The notes below the pieces were generated by a model, which did not search any database, was not told the DNA's origin, and saw only the letters and a program-made list of their open reading frames with translations. Below, one piece after another: positions 38,303 to 53,300 of a stretch of 64,000 bases of DNA (its first letter is position 1; each line of letters opens with the position of its first letter). A program made the position numbers and the translations under genes. The stretch is taken from positions 26,204 to 90,203 of the forward strand of contig JAKCPI010002008.1 of NCBI GenBank assembly GCA_023213315.1, written 5' to 3'. This DNA is from Euborellia annulipes. Taxonomy: Eukaryota; Arthropoda; Insecta; Dermaptera; Anisolabididae.

Positions 38303-41300
38303 TTGAAACATTTTAATAATTAATTATTAATAATCTGACAATTCTCAAGGTCCTAACGTTAAAAAGAAAAATCAAATGTCCCTAGTAAGGACACCAGGGG
38401 CGTTAGACAGGTGTCATTTCCATTTCGTTGTCCTTCTCTCTCTCTCTCTCTCTTTCAAAAACTTTATAAAGTTTCTCTCTACAACTTTAATCATTCCTTC
38501 TTATTATAATAATTATGTAATTCCCCCTGTGGGATTTGCACAGAAATTTAGAATTTCTTTGAACTCCCGATTACCGCTACTCTAAGGCCCGGCGCACATT
38601 GAACGCAGCAGAGGCGCAGCCGAGGCAGAGCGAGGCAGAGGTCTTTTTGTAATACACGCGTTTCAATAGGGTAGCGCACATTGGACAGAGGGCAGGCGTA
38701 GCATAGGAATAACTCTGCAGAGCCTCTGTCTGGTTGTGGTAGCAACACAGTTTCCTACGTCCTCTGTCGCCTCTGCGAGCTTTTTAACTTTAACTTTTAT
38801 TTATTTTTATTTGATTTATTAGCTTTTTATAAGTTAATAGTATGGAACAACTAATCCAATTAGTCCAAGATCATCCCGTGTTGTACGATACAACCCACCC
38901 GGATTACATGCGGACAAAATTGAAGGATGATCTGTGGGATAAGATTGCTTCAGAGCTAAATTTTACGTATGGTGAGAAAACTTTTATTAGTTTAACATAA
39001 TTAAATTTTTTTTTAGACATCTTGGGATAGGGGGAGGAAGGGCGAGTTTGAAACTGTATAATAGAACACAGTAGTGTAGCCAGGATATCTGCTTGGGGGG
39101 GGCAAAATTTTTTTCTCCCTCCAAGAAACTTAAAGTGGAGAAACTTTTTTTTTTTTAGATAATATAAGAATTATAAAACAAAAACAAATAAAATAAAATT
39201 GAATCCTTCTGAATCTTCTCGATTGGCCTCCTCAACATGAATTGTGCTAATAATATATGATAATATCTATAAAAGGGGCCCCCCCCCCCGGGAGGGGGGG
39301 GGGGGTATATATAATAATTATGCTAATAATTTAAATTTAACACGAAAACTAAATATTTTGTGATTGAATTTCATTTTAATATGTTTAATTCTCAAATGCA
39401 ATGATTGAATTTCAATATATTAAAATGATTATTTTTTTTTCTTGAAATAAAATACAATTTTAAAACTAAATTCATAAATATTTAAGATTTTTTCCTTCAT
39501 TTCAAATGACATGTTTGCAACAGAGGCAACGCAGTACTGCGTTCAATGTGCGCTGACCTGACAGAGGCCTATTCCTATGCTGCGCCTCCACTCCACCTCG
39601 GCTGCGCCTCTGCTGCGTTCAATGTGCGCCGGGCCTAATTCTCGGATGCCGCCTTCAACTGAAGGTTTCCGATTTCCCGCAATAAGATTTTTGGTTATCA
39701 GACACGCGAAATAGACTCAGAAATGAGCGATGCAGATTTGCAAATTTGCTCAATAGTGAGAGGATAAATAATTGCCTGAGGATGGTCCCATATAGAACCG
39801 AAACGCCGGCCCTGCTTCATTGAATAAAATTTGAAATCAAACTAGCTGCATCGCCCATTTTTCCCATTTCATTTACGAACATCAGTTATATAGTTCCTTC
39901 AAGGAAAAGAAAGCGATCAAATTTTATTCCCTCCCCGTGTCAATGTCAATATTGATAACCTAAAACCTAAGGGAAGTGGGTTTTTTTTTTTGTTTCCATT
40001 TGAATATGTTTTTTTTTTTTTATCTGTAGGCCTAAAAAGTGAAATATTTGGGTTCGGGTAAGGTTAGTTTTGGCCTTTATTGCGGAAGTCATGTTGCTAA
40101 CTTCATGTCCAATTGCCAATTTATCACTAAAAATCCCTAAAATATTACTTCCAATTGCCTCATTTCCTCTGTGGAATAAGGCTTCCTTCGTGAAGGCTTC
40201 CTTTTTCCTTAATATAAGGCCTGTTTATGAGTCTTTCTTGACTTTTGTTGCTACTGGATTTGTATATTCCCCCCATTAAGGATTAAAATGTTCCTTTGCT
40301 CTTTCCAATACGTAAATCGATCACTCACCGAATTGTTGGAGGACAAGTACTCGCAGGGCGGGAATCGAATGGTGCCCCAGTGATAGGCGAGACCCTCTGC
40401 CACGGGGTCCCCTGTGTAGACGAGGATCAGCATCGGCTTCGACGGGTCTTTTAGTGCCAGTTCGTTCACCACTTGATCGAAATTTCTTCCAAGCCAAGCA
40501 ACTTCCACTCCCAGCTGCAACAAAATATTATTATATTACAACTTTCTCCACCAATAGTTGGAGTGCCGATTCCTTTGCGCCCATTTTTACTTTTTGAATT
40601 AATAAATATTCAATTATACTCTATATGCTTCTAATTATTACCTCATGGACCAACACATTCTTTATTTTCCGCCTGCGGGAATAAGGCGATGAAAGAAGAA
40701 GTATTTAAATGTGAAAGTTTTGCATAACCTGAGTTCTGAACATAAGCGTAACTAGGGGGATGCCGGGGAGCCCCCCCCCCCAGAAAGCTCCCCGAACCAA
40801 GAGAAATTGAGTCACTATGGGGCCTTTCGGAGGATGGCGGGTCCCGTGCCCCCCCCAGGCAAATCTTCTAGTTACGCCCATGCTTCTGAAACGCATTAAC
40901 TCGCTTACAACTTACTTTTCTACTTGATTGAGGCTTGAAAATAACTCTAATGCTACTTTTAATACATTTTTTTAAAGAATGGCATATTTAAAAAAAAGCA
41001 TAAAAATCTGGTGTGACTGGTCGCACAGGACACAACTTCTATCTTTCCTATGGAGTACAACAAGAGTAAAGTGGTCTTCAGAAGATTTCAATGTCAAAAT
41101 GAGAATATACATTTGAAAGAGCATCTAAAAAATAATTGATTTTTGAATTTTAATCAAAATCGTTGGAGGGAATTTAGAGAAAATCGAAAAAAAACTGAAA
41201 AACTACATCAGCAAAGTACTAGTACTCTTTGACCGATTTTGTTCAAAAGCTTCGTGTCACGCCCTAGGGGGTACCTTACTTAATTATAAAATTTCAACTT

Positions 41301-44300
41301 TCTAGCTGAATGCTTTAAATTGAACCCAGAAACACAGACAGACCATGTCGCGAAATCCACTTTTTTTGGATTCAGGGGACCTCATCCATCAAAATCTCGA
41401 CGTCGAATTTTTGACATGAATCCAATATTTCCTCTCTCGATATATTAACATATATAGAGGTAAGAGAAATTATACGTTAAAGATGAAGTGAAGTAAATGG
41501 GCGAGTGAAATCTCTCTTCTCTCCTTTCGAACGTTTTAGCTATTAAAGGAGGAATAAAATCAGGTTTGGTAGGTAACAAGGAATTCGTTTCCGTTTTCCC
41601 TTTTTATGGGCTATTCAATTAGAGGGTCCTTAACCCACATCTCCTCTCCTAGGAGATTTTTTTTTATCATCTTTTGGGTACAATCTCCCATCACTCTGCA
41701 TACTCGTATAGGCTCCTTCCTAATAATACATTTCAAGTTCAAAGATTTTGTTAGGATTATTGAATTACAAGCCGCGCCTTTTATAGTTATAAATTCTCTT
41801 GTTTTGATTAAGTTCAAATAGGGAGGCTTCGCCCACCAGCCGTCGACAAGCTAGTCGACTTTAACTTTCGGGTGGGGCGATTAAATTGCAGCACCATCCC
41901 CGATCTCTCGAAGGGAAAAAAAAGAAAATTTAATTTTATCTTTTATTTAAGAGATTTAATTATTCTAATTAAATGGCTTTAATTTTGCATAATCAGAGAG
42001 AGAGAGAGAGCGAGAACCCACTACTCTCCTAATGGGTAAAATTAATTAATTTCAAAAGCCCTTGACCTTTGGCTCAGAGGTAGAGCATTGGCTTCTGACA
42101 ATGAGACCAAAGGTCAAGGGTTCGCATCCCGCCCCAGGCGACAAAATTTATTTCAAATGAATTTGGATACCAATCAATTGAAATAAATAGGAACGAGGGT
42201 CGAAATGGCACCCGATGCTCAAAAAGATCTTAAAACGAATTAAAAAAATCTGGTGTGACTGGTCGCATAGACTTTCTCTTCTTGGTAAGAGAAAGTTGTG
42301 TTCTGTGCTTTTTGTCACGCCAGATTTTTTTGTCTCTACATATGGACCGTTTATTTTGAAAGTGGTGTAACTCCATTTTCTTTTTATTTGAAAAAATGAG
42401 AGTTAAACATTTTTTTTTTTTAAAAGATCTTTTCCCCCCACAATTTTCTATTGCACAAAATAGGAAATTTTTTAAAAATATCCCCCACCAGCTAGAAAAA
42501 AAAAAAATATACATAAATATAAGCAAATATTATGTGAGATATATTTTTTTTTTTTTTCTTAAAACACTTTCCTTATAAAAAAAAAAAAATATATTTAGTT
42601 TCCACCAAACATATTAAATTTCAAGATATAAAATTAAAGGGAAAATATTTATATTTTGTTACCATGGCCTCCTATCTTTCCTATGAAGTAGAAGAGTAAA
42701 GTGTACTCCAGAAGATTTCAAATGCCAAAATGAGAATATACATTTTAAAGAGCATCTAAAAAATAATTGATTTTTGAATTTTAATCAAAATCGTTGGAGC
42801 GAATTTTAAGAAAATCGAAAAAAACTGAAAAAGTGCATTAGTAAAGTATTAGTACTCTTTGGCAGATTTTGTTTAAAAGCTTGGTGCCACGTGCCAGGGG
42901 GATGCCTAACTTATTAATGGGCTACTAGAGAAATATCAAATCAAATTTAAAAACAAAAATAAAGCAATGAAATTAAGAGATTTGAAAGTGGAAATTCTCC
43001 TTCTGCTCAAGTTGCATTCTATCGGGATAATGAGGGAGGGGAGATTAATTAATTCCACATACTTTGTATATTAATAAACCTTCATGCTATTTATGGATCT
43101 ACCTTGCGGAGAGATTAGTTTTTTTGAGTTTTTATTATTTTCTTATTAAAAGACAAAGTGTTTCCTTCCCATGTCCTCTCCCCTCCTATTTTTAATAGGA
43201 CGGAAAAAGCTCAGTTACTTGTACTCGGAGCAATCTAAAAAAATAAACTATCTGAAATAAATCGAGGAGCCCGCTGAATGCAGTTTAATTAATAGCTTTA
43301 CTTACGGCTGGTTTCTTCACTTCTAGTCAACTAACAAATTTATCCGACAGATAGCAAATCACATCTATATAGTGAACAACAACACCCTTAACCTTCGAGT
43401 TAAAAAAATGAATTTTTTCACCTATAATTTTCTATCTGATATACCAGGTATAAGGAGTTATGTGAAGTTAACACATTAATAAAGGCATCATTTTTACTTT
43501 CTCTTACCTATGTATATATGTAATATATATATATAGAAAGTATTGGATTCATGTCAAAAATTCGATGTCCAGATTTTGATGGATCTCCACGTTTTGAGGT
43601 CCCCTGAATCCAAAAAAGTGGTTTTCGCGACATGGTCTGTCTGTGTGTGTGTGTGTGTGTTCAATTTTAAGCATGAAGGAATTGAGCTATGAGGCTGAAA
43701 TTTTATATTTAAGTTAAACACCCCCCGGGACCGGAAAAATAAGCTTTTAATCAAAATCGGCCAAAGAGTACTAGTACTTTACTGATGTACTTTTTCAGTT
43801 TTTTTCGATTTTCTCAAAATTTGCTCAACGATTTTTTTTTAAATTCAAAAATCAATTATTTTTTAGATGCTCTTTAAAATGTATATTCTCATTTTGCAAT
43901 TGAAATCTTCTGAAGACCATTTTACTCTTGTACTTCATAGAGAAGATAGGAGAAATTGTTGCCATGGTAACAATATATAAATATGACAATTTGTCAATTG
44001 GTTGTTGTATTTCAACAATAGAAGAGGGAGAAGGGGCAGCCAGGAAGTAAGCCTCTACCAAGAGTAGTGGAGTATGCACTCAAATGCCAATGCATTCAGC
44101 CAAATGACAACTCTACATTTGGCTCAATGCATTGGCATTTGAGTGCATACTCTCGAAAATGGACTGAGGATGACGATATTTAATTAGAGACTCTACTGTC
44201 TACACTACTCTTGGTAGAGGCTTACTTCCTGGCTGCCCGCTCCCTCTACTATTGTTAAAATATAAATATTTTCCCACGTTTATAAATTTTACATCTAGAA

Positions 44301-47300
44301 TCTAATACATCAGTGGAAACTATATATATGTCGAACTTTCGATTACCGAAGAGAGTTGAAGAGCAAGTTGTGTGCTCTGCGACCAGTCACACCAGATTTT
44401 TTAATTCATAAGTTGATCGCGTTAATTTTAGTCCTGACTAATAAGGGGTTGTTAATTAAAGGAGGCCAGGTGAATTTGAATTCGCCGAAGAGACAAAGAG
44501 AATGAACTCAGGGACCAGAGAAAAGGTCAAAGAAATAAAAAAGTAAAAAAAAAAGAAATCAAATTGAATATTGATGTCGTTTTTTGGCCAGCCAGCCAGC
44601 AAAATTTGAAACTTAACAAACATTGAGAAGGTCAGGTTTGCGATTAACAAACATCGTGTGGATGAAAATGAATATTTTATTTAAAATAAGTTAAGCTTTC
44701 AACGAAATTTATTACTTTTTGTTACAAGCTAATAGACTTTTGCCTTTTTGTTCGCCTATTATCTGTCAACCTGTAAGGATGTTAAGCGAGAAACGGGTTT
44801 TAAATTACAAAATCATTTCTATACATTTCCATTAATCAGAAAACGCGATTGATAATTGCCAAATTTAGTTATAGAAATAGAAAGGAGTCTGGAGAAATAA
44901 CAAGATTTTATTTTTCGATGTCGTATAAATCTTCAATTGTATGTTTGGAAGTTACTTGGATCGTTTTTGACGGCAGAGCAGGAATTTTAGAAAAACAAAG
45001 TTTTCTTTCTAGGGTTTGGGTGACCACGAGCTACCCGAGCTGGGACAGGCAATTCTTCTGTTCTTCGTCTAACAATAAGATCCAGTTCATAGGAATGATT
45101 GTGTATGTTGCTAACTTCATTGCATATTAAATGCTACTAACTTCACGTAGGTGTCCATTAGAGGTTATTAGGTTCTATTCCTTCCCTGTCGCAAAAACAT
45201 CATGAACGCCGACCCAGCACCGCAGAATTAAGGCGAAGAAAGTTTTCTTTCTATTTGGGAACTTTTATTAGAACAGTTTCGGCCAACAGATTTTAGCCTA
45301 TATGTTGGCCGAAACTGCTCTTTCTGTGCCACCCTGAATAGAAAGTTTTTCTTAAATTCCTGCCATCAAGAACCATCCAGGTAAATTCCAAATATACAAT
45401 TGATGATTTTATTTTACTAGCCTTCGGCGATCCATATGAATATAGCTGTTTTCTGCTTTTTCGTGTTTTTACACCCCTCGATAACCTCTCCTTCTTCCTC
45501 CGCATTACTACCTGGTATTTTATTCTCAATCTACTAGGCCTATCTGACACCCCAGCGTTAAAAAATGCTATTCTCTAAACCAAGTTTTAACGGCGTCGTT
45601 GCTTTTATCTCAAAGCTGTCAAAATCATAACCTTACTTTTTAGTTAAAGACGCCATTTTGATACACCCCCTAGACATGATATTAATTTCTAGCACTATTG
45701 GCTAAATGTTAACTCGTTGGCGTTGAAGTTTATGCTTACAGAATAACAATTTGAGGCAACGAGGTGTTAAAATGAATTAACGCTGATTTCAAATGTTAGA
45801 AGTTAACGTTTTTTCTTGGAGAATAAACCAGACTGTGATGATGATGTCTAAGTTCATAGGAATGATTGTATATGTTGCTAACTTCATTGCATATTAAATG
45901 CTACTAACTTCACGGAGGTGTCCATTAGAGGTTAGACAATATTCTTTTCAATTCTAATAACTTCAGAAATTGCAACTTGAACATTTAATAACTCACAAAG
46001 TTATAGGAATTTCGGGACGAAAATAATTATCTCGTAATTTTTAGAAGAATCAGAATCTTTAAGCAAATAAAATTTGATTTCGAAATCCTAACTGGAAGTT
46101 GTCTAAATAGAGAGTGACAGCGAAATATATAGATTTAAATTAACGCCGACGTTTCAGCTCCATATATATAGGACATCTTCAGAGCGTTAATTTAAAATCT
46201 TGTAATTTCTTTGGAACTTGAGCCATTCAAGTATTACGTAAGCTGTTTTATAGGGACCTTGTTAGCAAATGGAGTGCTTAATTAAGTTGGCCACAGCAAA
46301 TTCAAAGACTTACCTTGAGTTTAGTGATGTGCTGCACCACCCATGAAGTGTCGTTATAATAGCTAGCAAGTAACAAGGCACATTGCGAATAGTTGCTTGA
46401 GCAAGGATGGAACCTTTCCGCCCTCTTCAATATATAATCCCGCTGAGTGTTCGGAAAGGCGTATTCTCTTAGAATGTTGGCTTGAGTGAATTGGGAGGCG
46501 TCAAATCCTTCTGGCCGGTTGTTTATCCTCCAGGAGAAACGTCCTCCGGGAGGGGATAATAAATCGCCACAATCGAAGACCGTCTCTGATTCGCGAACGG
46601 GAATAAGCACCGACCCCGGCCACGACCACGTCTCAAGATTCGCGTATCCTTTTAGGGTTTTATTTTGACGCTCTGACAGCTTCTCAACCACCTAGAAACA
46701 AAAATCAAATTAAATTGAGTGCCAGGGGGGGGGAAATAATCGTTGGGACATGGAATTCTTGATACAATCGGAATAGGAAGGCATCTTGAGCCGAAAGAAA
46801 AAAAAAAACTGACAAGTAGAAGAAAGGAATCAATAAATAAAAACTATTTTCTCACAAAATACTCATTTGTGTTTATTTTTTAATCCAAAATAGAACAGCT
46901 CTTCTAAAATAAAAAAAATAGTAAGAAAGAAAACAAACTACCTGTTCAAAGGTGTTGGAAACACAATATCACTTTCTCTCTTACACCCACTCAAAGAACA
47001 AAAATAATAAAACAATCCCCACATATCAAGTACAATACTTTTGTATTGTACAAAATGTTGCTTAAAATACATGTTAGAAAAAAAAAAAAATAATAATGCT
47101 GATGCAATTTCCATCTCTGCAATGACGTCACAGGACATGTTCGTTCCGGCACGGGGGAGGGAGTTCGACTCCAAGCGATGGGTGTCCTCTTAAATATGGA
47201 CTTGTTTAGATTTAAAACTCCTCTTATAGTTTCTTATTTTCCCAAGATAATAAATAAACAAGCTTCATTTCACGGGATATGTAAATTTATTAACGACGAT

Positions 47301-50300
47301 AAATAAAATAGATAATTTCATGCGGCTCAGGAGCAAGGGCGTAGCTGGGGAGTGGGGCATGGGTTCGAGGGTTTCTCCCCCTTAATTTTAGGGCCTCTCT
47401 AGCTACGCCCATGCTCAAGAGTGTTATTCGGATAACTAATGCTGACATTTCTTCTGCCACTTATCCCGTTTTTTTATTTCTATTGTAATACTGTAGTTCT
47501 TATTATGGGAGTTTTTAATTATACATTAATTATTTATTATACAATTAAAATAAATTAATAATTATAACTACAATAATAAATACAATTATACCTATATAAT
47601 TACAATTATGGGTAATTATAATTATAATATACAATTAAAATTATAATAATAAATACAATATCGTATCGTATGATTATATGATTATTATAATTATGTGATT
47701 GTATTTATTATTATAATTTTAATTGTATATTATAATTATAATTACCTATAATTGTAATTATATAGGTATAATTGTATTTATTATTGTAGTTATAATTATT
47801 AATTTATTTGAATTATTTAACATTTAACATTAATTATTTATTAAAAATATAAATTCTGCGTTTCGACTATTCACTCTGAAGTCATTTATTTATTTTAATG
47901 GAAACAGCAATAAACCTGATAATCTCATTTTGTACAAGTTGTATTTTTTTACATACAAAAAACAATTCAATACAATTTTTTCTCATCTCCTTACATCAAC
48001 CTCAAAATCTCTACGCCTATTTTATACAATTGATTAAATCTTACTAATTTTTGAAACCGTTTAAATCAGTGGTCTATATTAAATTAAGATAAAATTAAAT
48101 AGTACAGTTTGTATTTCTTTTTCAACATATTAATGATATAGAACAGGGCCGGAACTAGGAGATTTTTTAGGGAGGGCAAAATTTAATTTGCCGCCCTCTC
48201 CTTAAAATTTTCTATACAAAATTTATATAATTTTACCTTTTTTTGAGTAAATCTTTCTTTAATTGCCGCCCCCTAAAATCTGCCGCCCGGGGCACACGCA
48301 CCCACTGCCCCCCTAGATCCGGCCCTGATATAGAAACCAAAACGAATATTACTTTTGAATTTTGTAGGCCTAATTCCTGTCAGATTCCACTTTTCGGGAC
48401 TTTTCCTTATCTGAAAATAAAAGCAAACTGAATGATATTAACTAATTTAAGAAAATAATAAATATACTCACAATAAAATGACAATTGTAGGTTAGGTAAC
48501 CATATTTAATTTATGAATTTCATTTTTGGAATTATAAGGTATTTACAAGGTAGTTATTTACGCGTAAATAACTGTGTAAATAACTTGCCAACTCTGCTTA
48601 CAAGGGGAGGGCACGACCTTGGAATTTCATTTTGGGATGAAACTTCGGGTGATGACTGTAGACCGTTAGGGGGGTTCAGCCCTTGAAATAGTAACGCGCA
48701 ACGCTCAATAGTTTCGGAGAAAATGGCGTTTAAAAAATTCAAAGTCCGCTTATATACTAGTTAGGCTTTTTATATGACAATAGCGACAATAGTCCAGTAG
48801 GTAGCGTGTCTACCTAACAAATGGGCTCTTGGGGTTCGAATCTCGCCTTGACTTATTTTTTTTTTATTAAATTATTTATTTTATTGTTTTTACAATTAAA
48901 TAAATTTATTATTTACTATTAAAGATTATTTATTAATAAATAACTATAGTGTTATTTTGCTAACAAAAAAAAGACTAAATTTTAAATCATAATTTAATTA
49001 TATTCAATAGTAATATTTTAAACTTCCAAATAAATACACTATTATTTAATAAACTATTATTCAAAATACTATAATTTAGGCTATTAATAAGTAAAAAGTT
49101 TCAATCTTATTTCTTGATTTTACATTATAAGCATTTATACATTATACTTTTTTATTACAAACATGAGCCTGAATGATAATCATCTTAAAAACATTTAAAA
49201 CAAATTTTTTTTTGGCATCTAGCACAATTAGGCTAATGAAAGCGGAATAATTTTTACAAGAACAATGAATTATTTTTTAAAAGATAAGTTGGAAAACAAA
49301 CAAACATCATTTACGTTCACAAAAATTTCTCTATTAATAAATAATCTATAATATTAAATAATAAATTTATTTAATTGTAAAAACAATAAAATAAATAATT
49401 TAATAAAAAAAAAATAAGTCGAGGCGAGATTCGAACCCCAAGCTCCCATTTGGTAGGTAGACACGCTACCTACTAGACTATTGTCGCCATTGTCATATAA
49501 AAAGCCTAACTAGTATATAAGCGGACTGAATTTTTTAAACGCCATTTTCTCCGAAACTATTGAGCGTTGCGCGTTATTATTTCAGGGGGTGAACCCCCTA
49601 ACGGTGTACAATCATCACCCGAAGTTTCATTCCAAAATGAAATCCCAAGGTTGTGCCCTCCCCTTGTTAGAGGTAGGAGCACAGTACTTGAAAACGACTG
49701 CAGAATAAGCAGTCGAAACGTTGTACAGTATTTATATTTGTAACAAATAATTAATACCAAATGTGGACTACCTGGTATAATTAAAAACCCCTAACGAATA
49801 CAAATGGCAAAAAAGAGGATTTCCTTTGCCCAACTCTCTAACTGGACATTTCTTGGCGAGAAGTGCTTGTTTGTTTGCCTGCTCTCTTTCTTAAAATGAA
49901 ATGAAAGATTTAATTATCTGATTCGCATTCCAAGTAAATGTTATAAAATTCCAACATTTTATTTTAATTTCCTGACCGACCAAACCGGTATGCAAAATGA
50001 CAAATGAAGATATAAAAATAGCCACTGACCATAGTGCCGTCAAAGTCATCCTCCTCCCTCTCGTAGACGATGCTTACATTGTAGTAGCCGAGGAATTCTT
50101 GTAGGAAAATCCGAAAGACCATCGTGACCATTTTTTGTGAGGGCCGAGGGGAGCTTATGAGTTGAATGGGCTGATGGCGACGTGTGGGCGCCTAAAAACA
50201 GAAATAAACACTCACTTGTCAGTTGGCGGGGATGGGGGAAACAACAACAAGCTCTAGATGACATCAAATTTTCCCTTCATGTTTCAACCATTAACATTAA

Positions 50301-53300
50301 AGATGGTATTTTACTGTGTAGTGAGATGGCTAATAAAACAAAATTTCAACTAGTTGTTTCTTGATGGCTGGATATTATGATATCAGGGCAGCCAAGGCGA
50401 AAAATAAAATAAAAATCCATTTTTTGTCGACGTTTTAGAGTGCCGAGCGCACTCTTCATCAGGTCAAGTTGTCAGGTTAATTGACATGGCGGAATAGCAA
50501 TGTTTTTACCAATTTATATTTTCTTGAAAAATTCTAGGCCTCGGAACAGTAGCTTAAAGAGAATTTTTCAAGAAAATATAAATTAGTTAAGGTGAAGAGT
50601 GCGATGGGCACTCGAAACGTCGACAAAAAATAGATTCTTATTTTATTTTTCGCCTTGGCTGCCCATATACCACATCCTCAAAATTTCCAATTTTCTCTGT
50701 CGACGTTTCGGACACTCATCGCATTCATCATCATGGCCTATGACCTATGGAATTTGTTCATATATAAGACATATTTACGTTAAAAAAACAACAATATAGC
50801 ATAGTATAATTACGTTCAGTTGGAAGCTTAGATTGATATAGCTTGAAATGTTCGAATGGATAATTATAAATGAACATTTCAAGCTATATCAATCTAAGCT
50901 GTACGTGATTATATTATGATATATTGTTATTTTTTTTAACGTGTTATATGAATACATTTTGTTGACCATTGGTCCTGATGATGAGTGTTCGAAACGTCGT
51001 CAGAGGAAATTGAAATTTTGTTTTATTGTTGACTGCCGAATTCATTATCTCCTGGATTTCCTTTATGCTCGTGTTTACATAAGTCGTGTTCTGTTTCAAT
51101 ATTCAGATTTTCTGCACTTGCAAAATATGTTGAAATTTGAGACGCATTGGACAGGTTTCGACCAGAGGGCATTCAGAACACCATCTCCCAATTTATTTCA
51201 AAAAAGAATGGTGGGAGACGAGAACTTTCTCCATAGGAGTCATTTTATAGAGATTTAAAAATTAGAATCTAGGTTGAATATATTTTTTTTAAATCTGGTG
51301 TGACTGTCGCACATCACACAATTTTCTCTTACCTTCAGCAAGAGAAAATTGTGTTCTGTGCTTGCCACACCAGATTTTTCGTGTCGACATATATTTAGTT
51401 TCCGCCGATATATTGAAATTTAAGATGTCAAACTTTTTTTTTTTTTTTTTTTTTAAACATTCACTCTTTTTTCTCATTCACACTCACATTCACACACACA
51501 TTCACACTGTCTTTTCGGCAACTTAGGCCATTTAAGACTTTGACGATAACCGTTGTAATATATATTATCTATTAGGGGTTCAGGCATTTCTATTTAAGCC
51601 ATCTGGTATCCAAATGGCTTAAATAAAATCTTCGGACTGCCTGGGTCCGAACCCGCGACGTTTGGTATAGGAGGTTAGCACGCTAACCTCTACGCGATGC
51701 CCCGAGGGCGATGTCAAACTTATATACAGAGAAAAATATTTATATTTTGTTACCATGGCAACCAATTTTCATATCTTTCCTATGAAGCACAAGAGTGAGG
51801 TGTGCTTCAAACAATTTTGAGAGTAAAATGAAAATATATTTTAAAGAGCATCTAAAAAATCATTGATTTTTGAATTTTAAACAAAATCGTTGGAGCGAAT
51901 TTTGAGAAAATCGAAAAAAATCTGAAAAAGTACATCAGTAAAGTACTAGTACTTTTTGGCCGATTTTGATTAAAAGCTTATTTTCACGCTCCCGGGGGGT
52001 GTTTAACCTATATATAAAATTTCAGCCTCATAGCTCAATTCCTTCATGCTTATTTTTATTTTTATTTTTTTAAGTCTTTTCGGCTACAGAGGCCATTTAG
52101 GGTTGATAAATTTATTTATTTTTTGAAAATACATAGTATCGATGGCTACCGGGGGGCGTTCCACACGCTGATTGCTCGGAGTCACCAATCCCGAGCTTTC
52201 GCCGTGCTTGGCATCACTTAACCGCAACGATTGTGGTGATTGTTGCTCTTCTCCGTTAATGCTTAAAATTGGACACAGAAAGACAGACGAATCGCGAAAA
52301 GCACTTGTTTGGATTCAGGGGACCTCAAAACGTGTATATCCATCGAAATCTCGACATCGAATGTTTGACATGAATTAAATACTTTCTCTATATATAGTAG
52401 CATATAGGCCTATAGAGGTAAGAGAAAGAAGTTTTTTTTTTTTAAAAAAAAAAACCCCCCCCCTTTCTTCTTCCCCCCCCCCCCCCCCCCCCCCATTCAC
52501 ACAGTCTTTTCGGCAACTGAGGCCATATAAGACTTTTTACGATATCCGTTATTAATAAATATACATATATGGGGTCCAGGCATTCTTATTTAAGCCATTT
52601 GGTATCCAATTGGCTTAAATAAAATCATCGGACTGCCTGGGGTCCGAACCCACGACGTTTGGTATATGAGGTTAGCACGCTAACCTCTACGCCATGCCCC
52701 GAGGGCTAGAGAAAGAAGTTATTCCGACCTTGAACTAATCTCAGACTACCCTCGTTATAATCTATTTTGCCGCCGCATTATAAACAAACATCTGACGACT
52801 TGATATTTACATTTCAAATTGGAAAGTGTGTAAGAGGAAAATATTTGGCTTTTTAATTATTACAATAAAACACTCGGTGATGTCATTGCAATTGGATCAG
52901 TGTCAACTTCTTAGCGACACGAGTTTTTTTCTTTTTTGCTTTCTCTTACCTCTAGCTATGTTATTTAATAGAGAAAATATTGGATTCATGTGAAGCATTC
53001 GATTCCTCCCTTCTGCCCTGTGATGAACTTGCTATCACATTTTGACTTTCCTGTACAGTCTGTTAATATATAAAGGGTTGTAGTCAAAATAAAGTAAGAA
53101 GGAAATAAGTTAGGAGGTTGGAATTTTATATATTTAAGTTAGTTGCCCCCCTGAGACGTGACACGAAGCTTTTGAACAAAATCGGCCAAAGAGTAGGCCT
53201 ACTAGTACTTTACTGATGTACTTTTTCAGTTTTTTGTAATTTTCTCAAAATTCGCTCCATAGAGTTTGTTTAAAATTCATAAATCAATTATTTTTTAGAT

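Noticed and set aside
42053..42140. Functional tRNA gene
   Set aside because: A and B boxes are present, but acceptor and T stems do not close and a SINE body follows.
48783..48853. Functional tRNA gene
   Set aside because: It lies in a foldback arm with an inverted copy at 49415-49488, and the cloverleaf is imperfect.
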